From Saccharobesus litoralis (GTDB lineage: Bacteria; Pseudomonadota; Gammaproteobacteria; Enterobacterales; Alteromonadaceae), in NCBI RefSeq assembly GCF_003063625.1, contig NZ_CP026604.1, positions 5,248,065 to 5,312,064 on the forward strand: a DNA stretch of 64,000 nucleotides, in the 5' to 3' direction. Below are positions 17,697 to 27,883 of this stretch, one piece after another. Numbering within the stretch: position 1 is the stretch's first letter; the number at the start of each line of letters is the position of its first letter. A program made the position numbers and the translations under genes. The notes under the pieces are model-generated. The model was not told where the DNA came from. It made no database searches and worked only from the letters and a program-made list of their open reading frames with translations.

Positions 17697-18226
17697 CAGT
17701 GACCTCGGATCACGCGAGTCAGTTTTACATATTTACGATTTTGCAGTTGAGAGTGTTTTAACAACGAACATGTAGCAGGAATATCATCTAACGAACTATT
17801 AATACTTGAACGACTCAACCAGGAGACAATTATCGTCACTAAATAATGTTCGGGGTGAACATCAATACAAGCGATTGGTTTAACTAAACCATTCACTCGC
17901 CCTTTCTCCCCTTTTCCCAATAATTGATTATTAAATAAAGCTAATTGATAGTTTACAAAATGGCGGTTTGAACAAGGTGTGTTAATGCAGGAATGATTGA
18001 TAGGTATAATTGCACCACCAAGGCCATGAGCTTGATAAGCGGCTGTATCTGATTGACTCGATGCTATTTGGTCTAATACGCTAGAGGCATATTTAAGTGC
18101 AACGATCCGCTGAGTGGTATCAAGTGAAAAACGCTGAGTATTAGCATTGACAGCAAGAGAGGCCAATAAACTAACTGTCAGTAAAAATTGAGCAACAATA
18201 AGCTCAACGAGTGAAAATCCCTTCAT
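17696..18226 (-). CDS. PilV-like minor pilin, copy 1
   Basis: First gene of the first minor-pilin cluster, 176 residues. The leader M-K-G precedes F-S-L-V-E-L-I-V-A-Q with Glu+5; the middle has A-S-S-V-L-D-Q-I-A-S typical of PilV. It ends in L-T-R-V-I-R-G-H. It is divergent from the second fimT gene, so the 173-base gap between them should carry both promoters. Confidence 0.8.
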   Translation of the reverse strand: MKGFSLVELIVAQFLLTVSLLASLAVNANTQRFSLDTTQRIVALKYASSVLDQIASSQSDTAAYQAHGLGGAIIPINHSCINTPCSNRHFVNYQLALFNNQLLGKGEKGRVNGLVKPIACIDVHPEHYLVTIIVSWLSRSSINSSLDDIPATCSLLKHSQLQNRKYVKLTRVIRGH

Positions 18227-18399
18227 CGTTTACAAATCCTTTTGCTATATACTGCTTAAAACTAGCAAAGCCCCAGACAAAAATCCACTCAATAAAAAAG
18301 AAACATCAAAGAAAAGTTGATAAATATGTCACTTTTTTGAAAGCGTTACTTTCTATGCTCGCTTAATAGCGCCATACTTAACACCATATACTGAGTAAG

Positions 18400-18972
18400 A
18401 TGTTTAAGAAAATGTGCTATCGACAAAAAGGCTTTGGCTTAATTGAATTAATGGTCACAATCGCCATAGTTGGGATCATTATGTCATTAGCGCTGCCGTC
18501 ATTATCAGCAACCTATGTCCAAAGCCGTATTAATTCCAATATATTTAATTTAAGCAAAGATCTAGTTTATGCACGAAGCATGGCTGTTAGTAATCAATTG
18601 CCCGTGGTTATCTGCAATTTAGGAACAACGACTTGTAATGAAGATGGTTGGGCCAACGGCTACACAATATTTTTAGACATCAATGGTAACGGTCAATTTG
18701 ATTCAGCCAATGACACTAAATTACGAGTCAATGCCGACTTTGATTATGGAACGTTGAGTATTAGTAATGGCGCAGATGAATTGATTTATAGCGCTAACGG
18801 TCGAGCAAGTGCAACCGTCACGTTCACTTTCTGTCCCTTTGTTGAAACCAACTTCGCACGAGGTGTAGTAATAAATGCAATGGGGAGGTCTAAACTGACC
18901 CAAGACTATGATGGTGATGGCCTAGACGAAACTAGCCCATCGGATAATAACTCACATTTAACTTGCTCTTAA
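18400..18972 (+). CDS. FimT/GspH-type minor pseudopilin, copy 2
   Basis: The 190-residue pseudopilin has leader M-F-K-K-M-C-Y-R-Q-K-G cut before F-G-L-I-E-L, with Glu+5. The layout matches copy 1 at 15111: Y-A-R near 55, W-A/Q-x-G-Y-x-I-F, a C-terminal D-x-D-G-x-x-E and a final Cys. It converges on the second minor-pilin cluster with 17 bases between the stops. The two copies are clearly paralogous but well diverged. Confidence 0.85.
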   Translation: MFKKMCYRQKGFGLIELMVTIAIVGIIMSLALPSLSATYVQSRINSNIFNLSKDLVYARSMAVSNQLPVVICNLGTTTCNEDGWANGYTIFLDINGNGQFDSANDTKLRVNADFDYGTLSISNGADELIYSANGRASATVTFTFCPFVETNFARGVVINAMGRSKLTQDYDGDGLDETSPSDNNSHLTCS

Positions 18973-18989
18973 AACCTTTATTAAAGCTG

Positions 18990-19316
18990 CTAATAGGGCG
19001 TTTTACTCTCAAGATCACGAGCAATAACCGATTGAAACTCACTGGTCAAGGGCACACATTCAAAAACTTTACTAACTTTTAATTTCGTTTTGCCGTCTGC
19101 CGCATATATATAACCAGCAGCTAACTCAGCGATCAACGCCTTAACAATTTTCGGATCAACATCTCGCTGCACGATAGTCTCTCGTTTACGATTATTGACT
19201 CGATACTCAAGGTGACATTTGTGCGTGACGTTGTAGTTGAACGTTTCTGCCTGACTAGCCCAAGACAAGGGCGATGAAATTAGCACAGCCCCCAACCAAA
19301 TACATAAACGTTGCAT
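18990..19316 (-). CDS. Small secreted protein of the pilus cluster (TapY2-like)
   Basis: This gene of 108 residues follows pilE. The start is set at the ATG two bases after the pilE stop; the longer frame would overlap pilE. A signal peptide (M-Q-R-L-C-I-W-L-G..., ending S-W-A-S) and two cysteines (K-C-H-L, F-E-C-V) suggest an exported protein with a disulfide. Size and place next to pilY1/pilE recall TapY2-type proteins of Shewanella-like pilus clusters, but this is from memory of gene order and not firm. Confidence 0.55.
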   Translation of the reverse strand: MQRLCIWLGAVLISSPLSWASQAETFNYNVTHKCHLEYRVNNRKRETIVQRDVDPKIVKALIAELAAGYIYAADGKTKLKVSKVFECVPLTSEFQSVIARDLESKTPY

Positions 19317-19317
19317 A

Positions 19318-19743
19318 TTATTTACCCCAACAAGCACTAGTAGAATCATTACCATCTGAATCCGTAGCTGATTTTTCTAGTAAGTAATTCAACGATATTG
19401 TTTTACACTCAGGATCATTAGCTAATTGCGACGTTGTCGCCGTTGCCGTAATAATGTAATCAGAGGCAATACTCGATACCGCACTGGTATCAATAGTGTA
19501 TCTATCATTTTCTGAGTAATAAGGATCGGCGCTGTAACCTAGCTCCTTCATATCTGTGGTGTAAGTTCGATTTTCAATCAAGTATTGCTCTTGTAAGTTC
19601 GCAACAGTTACCAACTCACGCATGGCTTCGGTGCGATAGCCTTGAGCTAAATACTCAGTATAAGCAGGCACTGCTACGGCCGCTAATATCCCCACAATAG
19701 CCACTGACACCATTAATTCGATTAATGAAAAACCTTGCTTCAT
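19318..19743 (-). CDS. pilE: PilE-like minor pilin, copy 2
   Basis: Type IV minor pilin of 141 residues: leader M-K-Q-G, then F-S-L-I-E-L-M with Glu+5. [18 protein letters not shown] and [11 protein letters not shown] are family hallmarks, and two C-terminal cysteines can form the D-loop disulfide. The start overlaps the pilY1 stop by one base, so translation is coupled. Confidence 0.87.
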   Translation of the reverse strand: MKQGFSLIELMVSVAIVGILAAVAVPAYTEYLAQGYRTEAMRELVTVANLQEQYLIENRTYTTDMKELGYSADPYYSENDRYTIDTSAVSSIASDYIITATATTSQLANDPECKTISLNYLLEKSATDSDGNDSTSACWGK

Positions 19744-22700
19744 TAATTACCATCCTCTTTAATTGCAATATAAGTTCGTTTGACTTCTAATGCATTGTAG
19801 TCTTTCGTCGGATCACAGGTTTCACCACTCAAGCAAGGGTTCGCCTTAACCTCTTTTAAATCAATTGTACCTGTTGAATCTTCACCACTACCCACACCTA
19901 TCAGCGTTAAGTTAGCATCACCACTGGCGTCTTCACCGCTAAATAACACTGGGGTATCTGGCACTCGCTCACCTAAATCGATACTTTTCCAAGAGTAAGC
20001 TTGCGTACCATAATGATAATCTATCGCGTACAAATAGCCTTTACCTGCATTTAACTCACAACTATTACTAGATGAATTTGTGGCAGGAACAAAAGACGTA
20101 AAGTAGGCGATCCCGCCCAATGCCCGCGATGGTGACATGACTTTTTCACCCGAACTTGAAAAATCGAACTTCCAACCCAGTGACGACCCAAGTGAGATCT
20201 GTTTAGCTTCAAATTGACTAGCCGTTTGCCCAGTAAATGGATCACTACTGAAATCATACAAGTCATCTAGGTCAATGGGCTCATAATCATCAGGTTCGAC
20301 AAAGGTTCGGGTAACAATATCGCGATCTTGGATCATAAACATCATGTCATTGACACTCGTATCATTTGGATTAGCCCGATCGCCCGAACCAATCAATATA
20401 CCATCATAAGGCACATCTTTTTTACTAGTCACTGTTTCAGTTTTGGTGCCATAATCCAACTCAAGTTGCTTCACTTCGGTAAATATAGTTCTAACAATAA
20501 CAGGTTCAGCAAAAAACTTACGAGCCGATGTTCCCGTTCCCCCCAATGAAGCCAGCTTTTGTACTGTCCATGGCGTTGTAGTAGAAAAAGGATCACTGCC
20601 AACTAAGTCAAGTCGCCACACATAACCGCCAACATCAGAAACATAAACACGATCAATTAGGCCATTAGCATCACTGTCTAATACGGCTAGGCGCCCAGGT
20701 ATTGCGTGTTCAAAACCACCTTTGGTATTTTTATTACCGGACGAAGTCGCACTTGAAGTCGCTTTCCAAACTAACGCTCCGGTTTTAACATCGACAATAA
20801 AAACCCCTCTACCTGGATTAGTCGTGCTCGCTCCCGTGTCGCTATCACCGTTATAACCGGCTGCAAAAAATAGTACAGGATCACCATTGGTATGTGATTT
20901 GTGATTAATGTAACCCACAACTGGCTTACTCCAAGATTGCCCTAGTTCAGTAAAATCACCGCTCCCCCCTGTGATATGCCATAGTAGAGTTGGACTATCT
21001 GGATTACTAATATCTAATGCGTAATAATCACGCCCACCGCGACGTAAACCAACAATGACAATCGCAGATTCATTATTACTCGATTCTATAATGCCATCAT
21101 TGTCTTTATCATTAGTGTAGACCACAGGCGAGCCGTCTATTCCGTACTCTTTGCCTGTCGTATCAAAACGTAGGTCATCAATGATAGGAAAAAATGCTTT
21201 AGGGTAAAACGCCCAACTTTCACTGACACTGGTCGCGTTCGGGCTATCTTTGAACATATGTAATGCACCGGCATTAGTCCCAACTAGAATACGTAAATCT
21301 TGCGTCGCCTCGGTGCTACCGCCATAGTTAATCACTAACGGTTTTGAATGTAATGGGTCACCAAATATGTCCTCACGGGTTTCATCTGTAACTGTGTCAT
21401 TATCATAATCGTCTATATCATAACCCATTGCCCACTTAATATGAGCTTCCTCAGTTCCAGCCGTTACACCTAAATAATCAGTTAAATCAGCGCCATAGAA
21501 GGAAGATACGTTACTATAGTTAAAGGTTTTTAATGCGCCAGACGTGCCTATATCACTATAAAGAGTGCGATTACTAACGCTGGTTTCAGCTAACATTTCA
21601 GCAACGCCGCCTTTGTCAACTTCATTGCCATCGGCACACGTCGTGCCCGAATTACAGTCGCTAGTACCTCCCCAAAACGTCACAACATCATCGTCAATAT
21701 TGCCTGAGGTATTAATGGCTTTTTCACCGTTGGCATCAACGATTTCACTATTGATAACTTTTAATTTTTTAATATTTCCGCGCCATTTAGGCCCTTCTTC
21801 CGGCAAAAACATTGAGAAATAAATCGAGTCTAGGCTGCGGGTACGGTCAAAGTTATTCGCTGCGATAGCGGGTGAGGTAAAAGATGCGCTCGTTTGTAAA
21901 ATTTGAATAATGGTATTTTGTAACGCCAGTGCTAACGCGGTGGCATCCGTGGCGGCATAATATTCACCGCCACCTAACTCAGCCGCTTTACTCAATACTG
22001 GTGCTGCTGCAAGCGCATCCTCGCCAAAACCTATGGTATAAGTTACAGCGGTTTGATCACCGGCCACACTGGTATTAATGTCATTTTTAAACATCCAACC
22101 AGCAAGAGCAGGTAAATAATTGCCATCCACAACACCATTATTAGTTAATTCCGAATCACCTGAAATCATACTGGCAATCGTCGTATTAACCCCATTATCA
22201 CGAGTTGGTTCACCGTCGGTAATGAGTACTATGTAAACTTGGTCTCGGCAGCCTTCAGATATAGGTGATTTATAAGTGCCTGCAGGGCTTTCGGCATCAC
22301 TATCCCTTTCAGGATCTTTATCTGGATCATCATCACCGTAATAAACGCTCAATCCCGCAAAATAACGATAAACCTCATAAGTGGTTTCACACAATGGCGT
22401 CCAAGTATCAGCACTAACATCATCAACATTAGTTAATAAGCCATCAATATCAATCACGCCTGTCACATCATCGGGCTCGATAGCATTCACGATACGACCT
22501 CCATCTTGCAGATTAAAGAAGGATAAACCGTATTCAATGGAATCTGACGATGCGTTTACTAAATTAGTAATCGACTCTTTAGCAACTTCAAGACGGGATT
22601 TAGTCTCGGTTCCGACTTCATCAGTTGAAGCGTGATACCATTCCAAATAGTTAACATCATAGAGCGTTGTCACTTCAACGTCGCTAAAATCAGCTGCTTC

Positions 22701-23417
22701 AAAATCACTGTCACTAGCACCGCTATCACTCAAGTGGTAAGTACTGTTGTTTCCTTTGTTCCCCAAATAATTGACCGGATAGCCATCAGGCAAATCAACA
22801 TAGCTATTACCATCTTTCTCCTGCGCTGGGTTGGCTTGGTTACTTTGCTCTACATCACCATAACAATCTACGAAAGAGCTTTTATCTGCACCGCTATCTT
22901 CTTTAATTTGTTGCCAAGTTTTACCTTTATATTCAACTATGCGATCGACATAAAACCCTTGCCCACCTTCGACTAAGGTATATTCACTTAAATCAGCGTC
23001 GGCTGCCCAAAGTTCATCACCATAATAATTAGCTCCATTTTTTCTCCATAAACCATACAAAGGAATGCGTGATTCATCACAGGCATTGATTAAGCGATTA
23101 AAACGCCTCAATTTTGATTTATCATCATCAGGCTTAGGAATAGCGGTAGCGTCGATTAAAGTACCCGTTACAAAATAGGTTAAGCGCTCTGAATAATAAC
23201 CTGAAATATCTCCATCATACTTTGTTGAAGGATCATAAGAGGCCTTCACCGTCGCATTCCATGCCATTGAGCCACTGTTATCAAAGATAATCATAATTTG
23301 TGGTGATGCGCTGCCGCTAGAGCCGGTTGAGCTACCGACGTATAAATCAATATCTTCGGCAATGGCAACAAAAGGCAGAAGAAAAGAAATAATTAAACTG
23401 ACTAGGCGACTATTCAT
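19743..23417 (-). CDS. pilY1: PilY1-type pilus tip adhesin
   Basis: The 1224-residue secreted protein has a signal peptide (about 1-20, ending A-I-A). The N-terminal von Willebrand A region has the MIDAS motif D-N-S-G-S at 46-50. The C-terminal PilY1 beta-propeller (about 690-1140) includes a calcium loop [10 protein letters not shown] near 770; in Pseudomonas the equivalent loop controls pilus extension and retraction. [14 protein letters not shown] is the classic propeller signature. It lies between pilX and pilE, as in Pseudomonas. It is the only pilY1 for the two minor-pilin sets in the window. Confidence 0.94.
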   Translation of the reverse strand: MNSRLVSLIISFLLPFVAIAEDIDLYVGSSTGSSGSASPQIMIIFDNSGSMAWNATVKASYDPSTKYDGDISGYYSERLTYFVTGTLIDATAIPKPDDDKSKLRRFNRLINACDESRIPLYGLWRKNGANYYGDELWAADADLSEYTLVEGGQGFYVDRIVEYKGKTWQQIKEDSGADKSSFVDCYGDVEQSNQANPAQEKDGNSYVDLPDGYPVNYLGNKGNNSTYHLSDSGASDSDFEAADFSDVEVTTLYDVNYLEWYHASTDEVGTETKSRLEVAKESITNLVNASSDSIEYGLSFFNLQDGGRIVNAIEPDDVTGVIDIDGLLTNVDDVSADTWTPLCETTYEVYRYFAGLSVYYGDDDPDKDPERDSDAESPAGTYKSPISEGCRDQVYIVLITDGEPTRDNGVNTTIASMISGDSELTNNGVVDGNYLPALAGWMFKNDINTSVAGDQTAVTYTIGFGEDALAAAPVLSKAAELGGGEYYAATDATALALALQNTIIQILQTSASFTSPAIAANNFDRTRSLDSIYFSMFLPEEGPKWRGNIKKLKVINSEIVDANGEKAINTSGNIDDDVVTFWGGTSDCNSGTTCADGNEVDKGGVAEMLAETSVSNRTLYSDIGTSGALKTFNYSNVSSFYGADLTDYLGVTAGTEEAHIKWAMGYDIDDYDNDTVTDETREDIFGDPLHSKPLVINYGGSTEATQDLRILVGTNAGALHMFKDSPNATSVSESWAFYPKAFFPIIDDLRFDTTGKEYGIDGSPVVYTNDKDNDGIIESSNNESAIVIVGLRRGGRDYYALDISNPDSPTLLWHITGGSGDFTELGQSWSKPVVGYINHKSHTNGDPVLFFAAGYNGDSDTGASTTNPGRGVFIVDVKTGALVWKATSSATSSGNKNTKGGFEHAIPGRLAVLDSDANGLIDRVYVSDVGGYVWRLDLVGSDPFSTTTPWTVQKLASLGGTGTSARKFFAEPVIVRTIFTEVKQLELDYGTKTETVTSKKDVPYDGILIGSGDRANPNDTSVNDMMFMIQDRDIVTRTFVEPDDYEPIDLDDLYDFSSDPFTGQTASQFEAKQISLGSSLGWKFDFSSSGEKVMSPSRALGGIAYFTSFVPATNSSSNSCELNAGKGYLYAIDYHYGTQAYSWKSIDLGERVPDTPVLFSGEDASGDANLTLIGVGSGEDSTGTIDLKEVKANPCLSGETCDPTKDYNALEVKRTYIAIKEDGN

Positions 23418-23433
23418 TGGGTTATTGCCTCAT

Positions 23434-23922
23434 TTATCCATCACTATTGTTGGCTTTGTAGCTGATCCCGGCTTCGACCGTTGTAGTAGCAGAGTTATTT
23501 TTTCCATAACTATTGGTCACAGTTACCGTAAAGTTTTTACAACTGATAGTACTAGCATCATCTCCGTATTTTTCCCGAGCACAACCACCTGTCGCTGACG
23601 TCTCTGCTGATAAGTCATCTGTTACATTAATGTCTGATGTAAAGTACAGACCATCTTCCAGTTTAGTGCTCGACATTGCTTTGTTATGGGCAAAAAAATC
23701 AGTACCATTAATCTGTTTGTACAAGGCTTTATATATGGTTTGTGCTACGCCGCCCATTGCCTTATCGACCGAGCTCATTTGCTCAGCATTTGCCGCTGCA
23801 ATCTTTTGGTCCATTACACTATTACTCAGTACAGAAACAGCTAACGCGGTTATTAACGCAGTAAAAACTAGGCCCGCGAATAAAGCAGCGCCGGTTTGAA
23901 GCTTAAGACGATGACAAGTCAT
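23434..23922 (-). CDS. pilX: PilX-like minor pilin, copy 2
   Basis: The 162-residue protein has a noncanonical N-terminus (Q-T-G-A-A-L-F-A-G-L-V-F), a hydrophobic helix and then D-Q-K-I-A-A-A-N-A-E-Q, the family's conserved stretch. Two cysteines lie in the globular part. It overlaps pilW by one base and precedes pilY1 by 16 bases. Confidence 0.78.
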   Translation of the reverse strand: MTCHRLKLQTGAALFAGLVFTALITALAVSVLSNSVMDQKIAAANAEQMSSVDKAMGGVAQTIYKALYKQINGTDFFAHNKAMSSTKLEDGLYFTSDINVTDDLSAETSATGGCAREKYGDDASTISCKNFTVTVTNSYGKNNSATTTVEAGISYKANNSDG

Positions 23923-24926
23923 TATTCAATCTCCCAACCTAAACCTTTATTAGCGATATACACTGTATTGGTAAACAACATTCTGCGGTATTTATCACCA
24001 TTAGGCGTATAAATACGATCACCGAGATCGTAACTCAGGTTATTTTCTACACGATGGTCTGGCTCAATCGAGCGCGCGAGTACAAATAATTTGGCTGATA
24101 CAATCGTCATTTGCTCTGATTCATCCCAATACTCGCGTGAATCATTCATATTAGAAACAGGTAAATAAAAGTTGGCTACACCATCATTATCACTATCAAC
24201 CCCCATTAACGCATTAATATACTCAATGCCTTCAACCAAGTCATAACTCACTAATTGTCCCCCACTTGCTGCAGCCGTCGCATCTTTTTCGAGCTGATAA
24301 CGCGCTAAAATTGGAACCGTAATATCACCTTGGCTTTCTTCCCGCACATAGTAAATATAATTTTGATACTCCATCACACTGACCCTTTCGGCGTCTGGCA
24401 TTAACGAAGCTTGATCATTACCAGCATAAAAATACACATCACCAGCAGGCGTTGATTTAATATAATAGCGCGTATTTTCTTCCTCACCTTCAGCCACTGA
24501 CTCCCCTAAACCACGCTTTATTTGTAAAATAGTACTGTACGCCTTGGCATCAGGAATACAGCCATAATCGTCAACACCCGTTGCCGTTATCATGAAAATG
24601 GTACGAAAATTAAATTCTGATGCATTAGGAAAAGTACCGTTATTTCCAGGCTCGCCTGTGCAATCTTGGCTAACGGCAGCATTATTGTGAATTTGCATAG
24701 TGGATGCTTCACCGGTCGCCAACCCCAAATAACCATGCATCATGATATCTTTGGTTAATAAATTGAGCGCATAAGTTCCGGTTTCTTGCAGTTCACCATT
24801 TTGAATAGTTGAATCAGTGACTTCATCTGAGGCAATAAATAAGCTAATTGCACCACCAAAAACAATTAAGCTAAGTACTGCGCCGATCAGCAATTCAACT
24901 AATGTAAAGCCCTGATTTTTTTTCAT
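23922..24926 (-). CDS. pilW: PilW-like minor pilin, copy 2
   Basis: The 334-residue prepilin has leader M-K-K-N-Q-G cut before F-T-L-V-E-L-L-I-G and Glu+5. L-T-K-D-I-M-M-H-G-Y-L-G near 54-65 corresponds to the PilW motif, and D-S-D-N-D-G-V-A-N resembles a metal loop. The C-terminal part (V-S-A-K-L-F-V-L-A-R-S) is similar to that of copy 1 (V-A-V-K-I-F-V-L-S-R-T), supporting duplication. Confidence 0.87.
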   Translation of the reverse strand: MKKNQGFTLVELLIGAVLSLIVFGGAISLFIASDEVTDSTIQNGELQETGTYALNLLTKDIMMHGYLGLATGEASTMQIHNNAAVSQDCTGEPGNNGTFPNASEFNFRTIFMITATGVDDYGCIPDAKAYSTILQIKRGLGESVAEGEEENTRYYIKSTPAGDVYFYAGNDQASLMPDAERVSVMEYQNYIYYVREESQGDITVPILARYQLEKDATAAASGGQLVSYDLVEGIEYINALMGVDSDNDGVANFYLPVSNMNDSREYWDESEQMTIVSAKLFVLARSIEPDHRVENNLSYDLGDRIYTPNGDKYRRMLFTNTVYIANKGLGWEIE

Positions 24927-24938
24927 CTGCTCGTCACC

Positions 24939-25562
24939 TTAAAATATGTAGGCTGTCACCGAAACTTGGCGGCGCTGTTTATTTGTTGACGAACCACCGC
25001 AATCATAACCATCAGAATCGTTAGCATCCTTGGTAGTAAAACGCCCTGTCCAACTGACAACGACTGTCACTGAGCCTGCTTGCTGTAAATCAGCGGTATT
25101 ATCTTCATTGCGAGCTTTGGTAACAATGATACATCCTGTTGGATTAATCAGTCCGCCGACATTACTGCTGGTCGTGGTGCCGTCTGATGTAGTTGATTTG
25201 GTGACATGCGTACCTTTTAATAGCGCATCCCATTGATAAGTATCATAGGTAGCCAATTCAGCTGGAGTGCAACTGACAGTACTTGAACTGGTTTCTTCAG
25301 TTTTATGGCACTCTTTAACATCATTAAAGGTTTTAGCACCATAGTCGGTTCCGGCATAACTCGACAACTGACTTTTATTACCACGGATGCGTTCGATAAT
25401 ATCGTGTACTAAAGCAGACGCTTGTGCGCGTTGGGTTGCATCAAAGGTATTCTTTTTAGCGGTACTTTGGATAGCAATAGAGCCTACTACACCAGTCGTT
25501 AACACTAGCATAGCTATCATTAGCTCTATCAAAGAAAAACCTGAGTGACGCAATCGCCGCAT
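24939..25562 (-). CDS. pilV: PilV-like minor pilin, copy 2
   Basis: First gene of the second cluster, 207 residues. Leader M-R-R-L-R-H-S-G is cut before F-S-L-I-E-L-M-I-A with Glu+5; A-L-V-H-D-I-I-E-R-I-R-G-N is the PilV signature. Cysteines in the globular domain suggest disulfides. It heads the unit pilV-pilW-pilX-pilY1-pilE. Confidence 0.86.
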   Translation of the reverse strand: MRRLRHSGFSLIELMIAMLVLTTGVVGSIAIQSTAKKNTFDATQRAQASALVHDIIERIRGNKSQLSSYAGTDYGAKTFNDVKECHKTEETSSSTVSCTPAELATYDTYQWDALLKGTHVTKSTTSDGTTTSSNVGGLINPTGCIIVTKARNEDNTADLQQAGSVTVVVSWTGRFTTKDANDSDGYDCGGSSTNKQRRQVSVTAYIF

Positions 25563-25848
25563 TTACCTAACACCTCAAAAAATAAGTCTTATTCTACAAA
25601 TACTTAAACTATAAAACTATCACAAGCGATACTGGCATGTATACGGAATACCTATACTCCGAAGTGTTTTATTAGCGCAGTTAGAGATAAAACCCATGTG
25701 AAGGTTGCTACCTTATTGCAAACTGGTATCAGCGTTCAAACAAAGGCAAGAAACCCACTACTAATCTCAACAGTTTAGCAGCAGGCCAATTGAAAGGTTA
25801 TATTTTATACTAGGATCTGAGAACAAGTTAACGTTATAAAACCAAGGA
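25563..25848. other. Intergenic region between ispH and pilV
   Basis: Read on the minus strand, this gap follows ispH and precedes pilV, so it should hold the pilus-cluster promoter and perhaps an ispH terminator. I see no strong hairpin with a T run and no coding frame. Confidence 0.35.
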
Positions 25849-26781
25849 TTATCTTAGCTCTAAAGGTAAAGCGAATACGACATTTTCTTCAATGCCTTGG
25901 CTCTCATTAACATCAACGCCCCCCAATGATTTTAATCGCTCAATCACTTGTTGTACTAATACTTCTGGTGCAGACGCTCCGGCCGTTACACCGACTCCTT
26001 TGGCATTTGCCAGCCAACCAGCTTGAATGTCGTCTGCGGTATCAATTAAATGCGCTTGGGCTCCCAACTTATCGGCTAATTCCCGTAAGCGATTAGAGTT
26101 TGAGCTATTTTTAGCACCAACCACTAAAACAACATCATTACTTGCCGCGAGTTGGCGCACCGCATCTTGACGATTTTGCGTGGCGTAACAAATATCGTCT
26201 TTGCGCGGCCCTTGAATATTCGGAAATTTCTCGCGCAAGGCATCGATCACTTCTGATGTATCGTCTACAGACAAGGTCGTTTGCGAGCAATAGTATAAAT
26301 TGTCTGCGTCTTTCACACTAAGGGCTAGCACATCATCCGTTGATTCAACTAAGTAAATCCCCCCTTCAGGGTTTGAGTATTGCCCCATGGTACCTTCTAC
26401 TTCTGGGTGACCATGATGACCAATTAAAATACACTCAGTGCCTTTGCGGCTAGCACGGTTAACTTCCATATGCACCTTAGTCACAAGAGGACAGGTTGCA
26501 TCAAATATTTTTAAATCTCGGCTTTTGGCTTCATTACGCACTGCTTGCGACACACCATGCGCACTGAAAATAACAATACTATCGTCTGGCACTTCATGCA
26601 GCTCATCAACAAAAATAGCTCCGCGCTCACGTAACCCATCAACTACATACTTGTTGTGTACTACTTCATGACGCACATAAATCGGCGGCTCAAATAATTC
26701 AATGGCACGTTCGACAATACTAATGGCTCGATCTACGCCCGCACAAAAACCTCTAGGATTAGCTAATTCAACTTTCATCAT
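25849..26781 (-). CDS. ispH: 4-hydroxy-3-methylbut-2-enyl diphosphate reductase
   Basis: Last step of the MEP isoprenoid pathway, producing IPP and DMAPP with a 4Fe-4S cluster. The three cluster cysteines are in R-G-F-C-A-G, D-A-T-C-P-L and D-I-C-Y-A-T-Q, and the T-Q-N-R-Q-D-A-V segment is conserved. At 310 residues it is normal. It follows fkpB by 14 bases, the standard lspA-fkpB-ispH order. Confidence 0.97.
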   Translation of the reverse strand: MMKVELANPRGFCAGVDRAISIVERAIELFEPPIYVRHEVVHNKYVVDGLRERGAIFVDELHEVPDDSIVIFSAHGVSQAVRNEAKSRDLKIFDATCPLVTKVHMEVNRASRKGTECILIGHHGHPEVEGTMGQYSNPEGGIYLVESTDDVLALSVKDADNLYYCSQTTLSVDDTSEVIDALREKFPNIQGPRKDDICYATQNRQDAVRQLAASNDVVLVVGAKNSSNSNRLRELADKLGAQAHLIDTADDIQAGWLANAKGVGVTAGASAPEVLVQQVIERLKSLGGVDVNESQGIEENVVFALPLELR

Positions 26782-26795
26782 GTCACTCCTATACG

Positions 26796-27239
26796 TTAAG
26801 ACGCCGCGCTGACTTCTAAAATTTCAACGTCAAATGTCACGACTTGACCAGCCAATGGATGATTAAAATCAACCGTCACTGAGTCACCAGCCACTTCACG
26901 CACAATACCTGGGATCTCGCTACCATCAGGATTAGTAAAAGCCAGAATAGCCCCTACTTCAGCCGGAGCATCCGCCGAGAATTTAGTTCTGTCCATATGA
27001 TAAATATTATCTGGATTCGGTTGACCAAATGCGTCTTCTGGTTGCAATGTAAATTTTTGCTTATCTCCAGCACTTAAGCCTAATAAGCACTTTTCAAAAC
27101 TTGGAGTTAATGAACCGTCGCCCATGACAAACTTAGCCGGTTTATTATGTACTTTGGTACTTTCAGCAGCGGAACCATCTTCTAGTAAAATAGAGAAGTG
27201 CAGTAATACTTGGCTGTTTGCTTGTATAGTTTCATTCAT
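26796..27239 (-). CDS. fkpB: FKBP-type peptidyl-prolyl isomerase, SlyD/SlpA type
   Basis: Cytosolic prolyl isomerase and chaperone of about 147 residues. [12 protein letters not shown] near the N-terminus and V-D-F-N-H-P-L-A-G are family motifs, with the insert-in-flap region between them. Start at M-N-E-T-I-Q is chosen by similarity to E. coli FkpB; an ATG six codons upstream is also in frame. It lies between lspA and ispH. Confidence 0.92.
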   Translation of the reverse strand: MNETIQANSQVLLHFSILLEDGSAAESTKVHNKPAKFVMGDGSLTPSFEKCLLGLSAGDKQKFTLQPEDAFGQPNPDNIYHMDRTKFSADAPAEVGAILAFTNPDGSEIPGIVREVAGDSVTVDFNHPLAGQVVTFDVEILEVSAAS

Positions 27240-27266
27240 GATAAAAATCTGTCTCAATTCGTGGTT

Positions 27267-27773
27267 TTATGTCGACGGGTTGCTTTTTTGCTCATCTTCT
27301 TGATTGATAAATGAGTCCAATAAAACCAGTCCGGCGCCAACAACAATGCCCATATCCGCAACATTAAATGCTGGCCAATGCCAATTTTGATAATAAAAAT
27401 CTAAAAAATCGACGACATAGCCATACGAAATACGGTCGTACAAGTTACCCAGCGCGCCGCCTAAAATAAGACTAAAGCCGATAGGCATTAAACGTTTATC
27501 CGCTGGTGTTTTGTACATCCATACACTTAACAACACAACCGCAGCAATTGCGATCCCTGTAAAGAAATACCGCTGCCAGCCTCCCGCATCAGATAAAAAG
27601 CTAAATGCAGCACCAAAGTTTTGTACGTAAACCAAATTAAAAAACGAAGTGTAGTTAACACGTTCGTATAGCTGGAAGCTGTCTAGTATTGCTAGTTTAG
27701 TCACTTGGTCTAAAACTAACACCACAATGGCAATCCAGATCCAGCGTAAGCCTGTTTGGGTAAAAATATGCAT
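27267..27773 (-). CDS. lspA: Lipoprotein signal peptidase II
   Basis: Inner-membrane aspartyl protease that removes signal peptides from prolipoproteins after Lgt acts. It has 168 residues and four hydrophobic helices. Catalytic aspartates are in the conserved G-N-L-Y-D-R...V-V-D-F-L-D region and in F-N-V-A-D-M. It works with Lgt encoded at 38089; Pal at 46606 is a likely client. Confidence 0.96.
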   Translation of the reverse strand: MHIFTQTGLRWIWIAIVVLVLDQVTKLAILDSFQLYERVNYTSFFNLVYVQNFGAAFSFLSDAGGWQRYFFTGIAIAAVVLLSVWMYKTPADKRLMPIGFSLILGGALGNLYDRISYGYVVDFLDFYYQNWHWPAFNVADMGIVVGAGLVLLDSFINQEDEQKSNPST

Positions 27774-27783
27774 TGATTAACTC

Positions 27784-27817
27784 AACTATCAATATAAATA
27801 AACTATCAATATAAATA
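27784..27817. repeat. Perfect 17-bp tandem duplication
   Basis: AACTATCAATATAAATA occurs twice, head to tail, in the gap between ileS and lspA. It looks like a slippage product; no function is apparent. Confidence 0.85.
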
Positions 27818-27820
27818 AAC

Positions 27821-27842
27821 AAGGCCGACATAGGTCGACCTT
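27821..27842 (-). terminator. Hairpin between ileS and lspA, possible weak terminator
   Basis: AAGGCCGAC and GTCGACCTT form a stem with one C-A mismatch. On the minus strand it is followed by a T-rich but interrupted tract. It could attenuate transcription into lspA. Confidence 0.45.
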
Positions 27843-27883
27843 CGTTATTTCACTGTGTGTTTCACTCAGTAAAGCGCAATAAT

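Noticed and set aside
20328-23598. Plus-strand frames opposite pilY1 and pilX
   Set aside because: They are shadows of well-supported minus-strand genes with no start signals.
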